64,000 nucleotides of DNA from Acanthosepion esculentum (taxonomy: Eukaryota > Mollusca > Cephalopoda > Sepiida > Sepiidae): positions 148,275,683-148,339,682 of the forward strand of contig OZ038478.1 of NCBI GenBank assembly GCA_964036315.1, given 5' to 3'. A program made the position numbers and the translations under genes. The notes beneath the pieces were generated by a model. That model had not been told where the DNA came from and made no database searches. It worked only from the letters and a program-made list of their open reading frames with translations. Positions 57,721 to 64,000 of the stretch are shown here, one piece after another. The stretch's first letter is position 1. Each line of letters starts with the position of its first letter.

Positions 57721-58098
57721 TACAGAATTGTGGCTCTCTGTGTCGTCTTGGAATCACCACGCTATTAATAAAAACGGCATGCACGGAAAGGGTCATTTAC
57801 TTCTGGTGTTCGTTTTATTAAGAGTAGTAGCTTGGATTCTAAGAGGCCGTAGTAGGACTGACGTGACAGGATCGCATGTCGCACGTAGGTTCAGAGTCGA
57901 GGGTGGTATTAGCCGGTAGCGAACCTAGGTGTCAGAGGCATACTGATGCTTCATAATTCTTGTGACTTTCTGTGGACCGTTTTGGTTTTATATTCAAAAC
58001 ATAGACAAAGGCAATCCATCAGTCAGAATGCCCCACCCACGAGTCACTCCAGCCAATTGCCGATAATTCTGGTCCTGGCCTTCGCATTCTGTAACATT
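57721..58098 (-). repeat. gypsy 5' LTR
   Basis: On the minus strand it begins TGTTACAGAA at 58098 and ends TTCTGTA at 57721. Start and end are inverted repeats, with the last three bases apparently lost at the junction with the primer-binding site. It contains a TATA-like GAATATAAAACC near 57990 and is GC-richer than its surroundings. No second LTR is present. Confidence 0.75.
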
Positions 58099-58731
58099 TA
58101 CACAGATTACTGAGTACTTAAAAATTGAATAAAAATGCGCCCACCTCATTTCATTCAATTATTTTTTTACAGATAAAAACTCCGCGAAACTACATTAGAC
58201 CTGTCATCACGTTGACAAACACGTCAGCAAATCTACTGTCAGTAAAACACAAATAATCTCATCAGGGTAAAAATGCATTTAAAACTTAATCTAAATAATT
58301 TGTTACAAATCAGATAAATTATACTTTAAATCAACTAATAAACCTCAAATAAAGTATCCGAAAAGTACATTTTATTTAGGAAGATTTTTTAATGAAGGGA
58401 ATGACATTGCGATGAAAAAAATGCGCTCTCAGCTATTTTATCAAAAAATAGTTCCAATTAATTTAAATTACTTTTTGAAATAAGCAAAGTATTTCTGCTT
58501 ATTGGAAATATTAAATTTAATGTATTGCGTTTTTATGGAGGTCCTTATTAAAAACTTTTCAGAATAAATAGTTTTCTCGTTTTTAGTAACTGTCATTGTT
58601 CTTTCCAGTAATGACGTAGTGGAGGCCCTTATATTTTATTCTTGGAAGTGCGAACCGTCAACATCTTGTGTAGTGTGATTGTTAGTGTGCATGTCTCGAC
58701 AGAACAGTTAAAACATATTTCTAAGCAATGC
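58099..58731. other. unassigned DNA
   Basis: AT-rich DNA with no recognised feature. Confidence 0.5.
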
Positions 58732-59330
58732 TTATAAAATCCTAATAATTGATCCAATTGAAATATCCATGTACGTGTTAGGTTCTAGAGACCTATTTTT
58801 TATATTCTGTACTAATAAGCAATAGACGCTAAATTTGGGGAATTGCTTCATCCAAGAGAGAAATTTAATTTTGAATTCGGAGTGAGAACATGCTATTTTC
58901 AAAAGTTCAACCTCATGATATATCATACTTATTTTATTTTGTACATGTTTATGTACTTCCTCATCACAAGGTTCGTTGTTGCTTACAATTGGAAGCAGAC
59001 TTTGTAAATCTAAGATTGATATTAGCGAATATTCTATTTTCGCAGGTATCCTCAGCTTAATGTGGTCAAAATTCGTGTATGAGTCGAAGGACATTTCCTG
59101 GTTCTGGTATCTATTATGTGATGTTAACGCGACTTTCTGCTTTTCTCCACAAAGTCAATGCTATTTCTCTTCGTTAATTTGGTTTCCAATTCTAGGTGCA
59201 TTAACTAATTTGGAAAACTTTTCTTGCGGTTTAGTACTCTCGCTTCCATTTCCTTTTCTTCTGTATGATTATTTCTACTATGTGAATGTTTTCAAATGAG
59301 GATTGAAGTCCTACGAGAGAAACCTTTTTC
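58732..59330 (-). CDS. unrecognised gene-like ORF or pseudogene
   Basis: The frame 59094-58732 encodes 120 residues (MSFDSYTNFDHIKLRIPAKI at the start) with a balanced, globular-looking composition: charged helices such as VHKHVQNKISMIYHEVELLK, and a Trp/Phe/Tyr-containing segment. The same frame upstream to about 59300 keeps protein-like wording (STKPQEKFSKLVNAP, RIGNQINEEK, CGEKQKVALTSHNRYQNQE) but with stops near 59280 and 59160. I do not recognise the family; it is not an obvious transposase or reverse transcriptase. It could be an exon, a processed pseudogene or part of an unknown element. The overlapping + strand ORF (58976-59299) looks less protein-like. Confidence 0.35.
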
Positions 59331-59639
59331 TTCTAACCTCTTGGAATACTCTGACATGCTTCGGCTAAAAAAGATCTGACTAGATTATTTGATTGCAGGA
59401 TGACGTTTTATCCATGATTTAGGAATATCCGATTGAACTCTAATTTATTCCAAAATGCTAAACTACCACTTTCATAAAGGACATTTTTGTTATACATAGG
59501 GGCCTTTTGTAAAAATAGTGAGCGTACATGAACTATTTTGTTAACAGTAGTTATCAGTTTTATAAAAAGTCTTTGATCAAATTAAAATTAGGAGATGTAT
59601 AACATCTGTCCCAAATTACGAGAGCCAATATTAATGACA

Positions 59640-60660
59640 TCGTTATTATAATTACAGATAATTATATATTTAAAAATCGAAAACGGAAAAAATAAATAAA
59701 TACATAAACAAACAAAATGACAATAAAAAATCAAAATAAATTAATCCAAACAAATTACCAAATCACACCTGTTAGAATAGTAGAAATAGAATAAAAAATA
59801 AGGGTCAAAATCAATAAATAATAAACAAATTATCAAACTATTATGACCAAAAAATTAGACTATAAAAATCAAAACAAAAATCGGACGAAAAATAGCTATA
59901 ACTGTTATATAATGATAAAAAAATGAATAAAAAATAATATAGTGCGTTACATAAAAATCGAAAACCAAAAAACAGAAATATACAGTGTAACAAATTAATA
60001 ACAACAAGTAAAATAAATTGATCTAAATAGATCCAAATATATAAATAAACTAACAACCGATACCGATAAACTAGCCGTTTAGAAAAAAAACAAATAAAGA
60101 TAATCAATCCCAATATTTAATTTAAAAACTGTTCCCACCAAAATAATAGTCTGAACAAACCACAACAGTCAACCCCCAAATTCAACAAATAGCTTTAATT
60201 ATCTTCCCAAACAAAAACAAAACTATTAAATAAGCTATATAAACAAATTTTTATTACGTTAATAAAACGCCGATCAAAATAAAAAAAATAATAATAAATA
60301 AATAAATATATAAGATACAAAATAAAAAAATTAAAATGAATAAAAACAAGCAAAACAATTTGACCCAAATAAATAAGCAAATAAACGACTTCCGGTAAAA
60401 TAACCGCCATAATAGACCACCCACAATAAGCTATATAAACAAATTTTTACTGTGTTAATAAAAACACCGATCAAAATAAAAAAAATAAAAAATGAAAATA
60501 ATACATAAATATATCAGATAAAAAATAAAAATAAAATTAAATAAAAACAAGCAAAATAATTTGACACAAATAAATAAATAAACAAATAAACGACTTCCGG
60601 TAAAAATAACCGCCAAAATAAACTACCCACAATGTACCACTGACCCGTATATATAAACAG
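59640..60660. repeat. G-poor, A/C-rich tandem repeat region (196-bp unit)
   Basis: AAGCTATATAAACAAATTTT at 60232 recurs at 60428. Two copies of a 196-bp unit are clear, each with CGATCAAAATAAAAAAAATA, ATTTGACxCAAATAAATAA, and ACGACTTCCGGTAAAA with TAACCGCC. The 59640-60230 part looks like older, more diverged units. The + strand is strongly A-rich and G-poor throughout. Phe/Tyr-rich minus-strand ORFs (59841-60113, 60195-60410) are composition artefacts. Confidence 0.75.
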
Positions 60661-60675
60661 CCGAGAAAAATAACA

Positions 60676-60805
60676 GCACTAGTTGCCTGACGATTGCATC
60701 TAGCATGAAACAGACTGTCGCCTCTAAGTGTTGAAATCTATGTTTACTTTTATATTGACACACGTTCTATATCTGATATTGAGCACTTTAAGACTATATT
60801 TCTTC
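60676..60805 (+). mobile_element. hammerhead-type short repeat, single copy (site 4)
   Basis: The repeat in one orientation: ribozyme-like core, then CCTCTAAGTGTTGA, ATCTATGTTTACTTTTATAT, TGACACACGTTCTATATCTG, ATATTGAGCACTTTA, then GACTATATTTCTTCATATAT into a TA run. It lacks the TTATCCCATAAATATAGCAC block present in sites 1-3. No ORF. Confidence 0.85.
60677..60730 (+). ncRNA. hammerhead ribozyme candidate, type I layout
   Basis: Core CTGACGA at 60687-60693. Stem II TGC (60695-60697) with GCA (60703-60705) and loop ATCTA. GAAA at 60707-60710. Stem III ACA (60710-60712) with TGT (60716-60718) and loop GAC. C at 60719 completes the GTC triplet. Stem I pairs 60685-60686 with 60720-60721, then an internal loop (60682-60684 against 60722-60724), then 60677-60681 with 60725-60730 around one bulged A. 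Predicted cleavage is after 60719. The first stem II position is U-U instead of the usual G-C, and stems II and III are short. Best-preserved of the four sites. Confidence 0.5.
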
Positions 60806-60830
60806 ATATATATATATATATATATATATA
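60806..60830. repeat. (TA)n microsatellite
   Basis: A short TA run at the 3' end of the repeat. Confidence 0.9.
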
Positions 60831-61126
60831 CAAGTTTTCTAATTTTGATGAACGTAGGTTTATTGAACACCTTTAACATCTCTTGAGTTTCTGAAATTAG
60901 TTTATTTCATTAATAATATTAATAAAGCGTTTCATTTTTAATTGTTTGCATACATCGTTTCACTACTCTTTTCAAATGGATTGTTCGATAAACTTCATGG
61001 AATATTACATGAACATGTTTCGATTATATCTTTTTTGATTTTTATCTTTCTTCACCCCCAAGTTCTGTCTCCCTCCGTAAGAAAATGATATAATTGATGC
61101 CACATTTCTATTGTTTTAAATTAATA
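60831..61126. other. unassigned DNA
   Basis: AT-rich; no feature recognised. Confidence 0.5.
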
Positions 61127-62338
61127 TTAGGACTTTGAAAACGTTCTCGGTGATTTTTCACGAAAAATAATGTTTTGTTTACAAAAATTTGTAAGACCCA
61201 TATCACTGAACTTATTTTTCATGTCTAGCCACTGCTATTTCTCGTTTTTTCTGACAGCATTTAATTCCCCGTCCGAAAAATACGACACGTCTTTTGAGTG
61301 GACACAGTTTTTGGCATCTTCATGAGAATGAAAGTGTTGCTCAGCCAGACCAGGTGTCATCGATCGCAACAAGTGATAATCGGACGGGGCAATGTCTGGT
61401 AAATATGGTGGCTTGGGTAGGACTTCCCATTTAAGCGTTTCCAAGTAGGCTTTCACACGTTTTGCAATATCTGGCCTGGCGTTGTCATATTGCAAATTGA
61501 CTTTGTCGCTTTTCTGCTCGTATAGCAGCCGTTTTTCCTTTAATGTTCGGCTCAAACGCATCAGTTGTAGTCGATAGCAATCCCCCGTCATGGGTTCCGT
61601 CTGAGCAGATTATAATAAACTACACCCAGCTGATCCCACCAAATGCAGATTAGAAGCTTCGAGCCTATGTGGATGCATGGCAGGACTTACCACACATTCA
61701 TTTACGCTTAGCGTTATTTTAATGTATCCACTTTTCCTCGCCGATCGTTGAAGCAGCTGTTCTCATGTGACAAGACGCTGTTCGATGTCTCTCGGATTCA
61801 ACTCGTACAGCACCCAATGACCCTGCTTTTAAATTATTCCTAATGCTTTCAAACGTTTCGAAACTGTTGTATGATCAGCTCTTAATGATTCTGCAAAGTT
61901 CAGCTTGCGCCTGACATGAGTCTTCATATAGTAATCCCTCCAATTATTCGACATCAAATTTTTCTCGTACGCCATAGCTTTCTTTATCAACAACATCAAA
62001 ATCATTATATTTGAAGCGTCTAAACCAATCCCTGCATATTGTATCCGACAGATCATGCTCGCCGTAAATCTCAACAAGAATTCTGTGTGCTTCAGCTGCA
62101 GATTTCTTTTGAATAAAGTAGTGCAGTAAAATTCTCCCCAAATACACTTTCTTTGGCACGAAATCTGACATGTTTAACGCTGTGAAAAACAAAGTTGTTT
62201 ACACTTCGGCGAAATGACATAGACTGAAGTTCAATCTTGCATATAGTACTTAGATATGTCACCATCTGAAACTACACTCAGGCAGTTCTAGGAACGCCAT
62301 CTGTTGGAAAACAGCGAGAACTTATCCAAGGTACTAAT
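61127..62338 (-). mobile_element. mariner element (DD34D) with TIRs
   Basis: Outer ends are TTAGGACTTTG at 61127 and, on the minus strand, TTAGTACCTTG at 62338. Aligned inward they give about 28-bp TIRs sharing GTTCTCG. TA dinucleotides flank both sides (61125-61126, 62339-62340). The length is 1212 bp, close to an intact mariner. The transposase is on the minus strand. Confidence 0.88.
61235..62172 (-). pseudogene. mariner transposase (DD34D), broken
   Basis: From ATG 62172: MSDFVPKKVYLGRILLHYFI, KKSAAEAHRILVEIYGEHDL, then CRDWFRRFKYNDFDVVDKES, the N-terminal helix-turn-helix of mariner. A shift near 61955 leads to ESLRADHTTVSKRLKALGII (open frame 62077-61829). The first catalytic block reads IGEEKWI, so GDEKW has Glu for Asp. 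After another shift at about 61600 the frame 61591-61235 gives LQYDNARPDIAKRVKAYLET and PYLPDIAPSDYHLLRSM, with 34 residues between the two Asp. Frameshifts, stops and the first-Asp substitution make it inactive. Confidence 0.93.
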
Positions 62339-62340
62339 AG

Positions 62341-64000
62341 TATTTTCAGTTACCATTGGTTTTGAAGACACGCAAATGTTGGTTTGGTGCGTCTGCAGGA
62401 TTTGGATAATTTTAATAGGTTAGTTAAATTGTAAACCAATAAATAATGGGTTAATTAGATTTTAGTTCATATAAAAATAATAAAAATATCACACATATGT
62501 GATATCTTCCAGTAAAATCTCCTAAAATTTCATTAAGGATTTTCTTGTCATTTTTTGTCGGACGTTTGAAAACTGTTTGCATCAGTATTTTTATCCTGGT
62601 AGACACACGATTGTTTATCTTTTAAGCTCTCTTCTATCCCTTTGTCAAGCTTGCCCGTTTCTGCAATAGTAGTAAAAGAAATATTCATTACATAAATTTA
62701 TCGGAGACATCTTCCTCAGCAGACCTATCATAATGAATAATAAGATTAACTGAAATATACATTAAAATATCTATAAACATTGTATATGCCAGCATTAGGT
62801 TTTATATATCCTATATAGATTTAAAATATAACGAAGAATTTCCTTTACGCCACCGTCACTGCCCGGCTGTTAATTAATAATTTTATTTTTCTGCTCCTTT
62901 TCTCGTTCTAACATGAAAAGAATATTGACAATTTGATTAAAGACAGGAGAATAAGTTAAACTAAACCTATAAATAACTTAAATTTGCATAAAATCTATGT
63001 GCTGTGTCCGGAATTGAAACAACACATATATATCATATCTTTAGTAAATAGGTAATATTCCAGAATATCACCATCATATATTATAAAGGATATCTACTTA
63101 AATAGATTAAAGCTGTGATTAAAAATATCACTTCCGTCAAAGTTCAGAGGTCAATCGAAATGTTTGGCAGTGCTGAAAATCGGAATGAGGAAAAACTATT
63201 CCGCTGAATGAATAACATTCGCATTTCCAAATTTCAATATGGCTTAGTACACGGACGGCGAAAGAAAGGTTGGAATCAATAATGTTTAAAACAATGTTAA
63301 ACAAGATGAACTTAGCTAGTTGGAATAGCACAACCTATGATTTTGTTGCATTTTAGACTTTTTCTAAGCAAAAACATGAGATTGTTTTGAATAGTCCAGC
63401 TAGAATTTCATCTCTATTGTCAAGGAGATTATTGAGATTTGAAGAAGACTGACTCAGTTAAGACAACAGCAATAATGAACATCAGTTTAGTCTAAAGATC
63501 TGTTATTACTACATACCTATGGTCAACTGTAAATTAATGGTCAGATTGCGCTTCGCCATGGGCCAATCTCATTAGAATGCATAAAGTGACAACTTTGGAT
63601 TAATTTTGATAAAGCTGCTCTGTATAATAGAGAATATGGTAGTCAATCTCCAAGGGATACAGAAAGTTATAAAATGTATTCATATATTCACACTGGCGGT
63701 GATTCCGTAAATATTCTCGTTAAAATGCAGCAAAATATACATTTGCATACATAAAGAATCGTAGAGAAATTCGTGCAGTGGGTTTCATATTTATTTATTT
63801 TTCTAACTGCTCTATATATTTCTTCCTTTGTTGTATGACATTAAGTTTGTCTTTAATTATAGCTGATAGGCAAGCACTTTCAAACAGACAAGAATTATTA
63901 ATTGGATAAAGAAAGTCCTGCGGTTACGTTTAACTCGGAAAGATATAATTCTAAGCTAATATATTACAAAAGTAATGCAGAATTATAAATATATATATAT
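62341..64000. other. unassigned DNA
   Basis: No gene, element or repeat recognised to the window end. The ORF 63137-63331 (-) has no motif. Confidence 0.5.

Overview
The window looks like intergenic or intronic DNA of a cephalopod mollusc, most plausibly an octopus. This is inferred from the AT-rich base composition, dense (TA)n and (CA)n microsatellites, and a mix of tRNA-derived SINEs, RTE-type LINEs, Penelope-like elements, Tc1/mariner transposons and LTR elements. I find no host gene with recognisable exons. Almost every protein-like signal belongs to a decayed mobile element, and nearly all are broken by stops and frameshifts.

Layout. 0-10 kb: unassigned DNA, a 32-bp satellite at 4.14-4.58 kb and TG/TA microsatellites. 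10-18.5 kb: the 3' part of a Penelope-like element with a hammerhead-like motif just beyond it, long GATA and GA microsatellites, an internally deleted Tc1 copy at 12.5-13.4 kb, a 1.6-kb foldback-type element with long terminal inverted repeats (TIRs), and a mariner remnant. 18.6-23 kb: a tRNA-derived SINE with an inverted partial copy, a 42-bp minisatellite, 1 kb of alternating TA/CA, and the first of a family of short repeats that carry a hammerhead-ribozyme-like core. 23.5-32.3 kb: a Tc1 end, a near-intact DD37D mariner with 85-bp TIRs, a gypsy pol remnant and a second Penelope-like element.

32.3-37.1 kb: microsatellites around two LINE pieces, a 1.34-kb Tc1 element and a perfect 56-bp palindrome built from the hammerhead-type repeat. 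37.6-43.3 kb: a 3'-truncated copia element on the minus strand lying directly against an RTE-like LINE. 44.1-46.1 kb: a second copy of the deleted Tc1 family and a third hammerhead-type repeat. 48-56 kb: a Tc1 fragment, LINE pieces (one with a restriction-like endonuclease tail), another tRNA SINE, a third Penelope-like element and a Tc1 scrap. 56.4-58.1 kb: a gypsy gag-protease remnant with a tRNA-His-type primer-binding site and its LTR. 58.7-64 kb: an unrecognised gene-like ORF, a G-poor tandem array, the best hammerhead-type copy, a DD34D mariner with TIRs and a TA duplication, and unassigned DNA.

Main observation. A roughly 130-bp dispersed repeat carries at its 5' end a hammerhead-like core (CTGACGA, stem II, GAAA, short stem III, GTC). 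It occurs at four sites, three of them as head-to-head inverted dimers, with the 3' ends running outward into (TA)n tracts. This fits a ribozyme-bearing small retroelement. The ribozyme call is a structural inference from reading the sequence and has not been tested.
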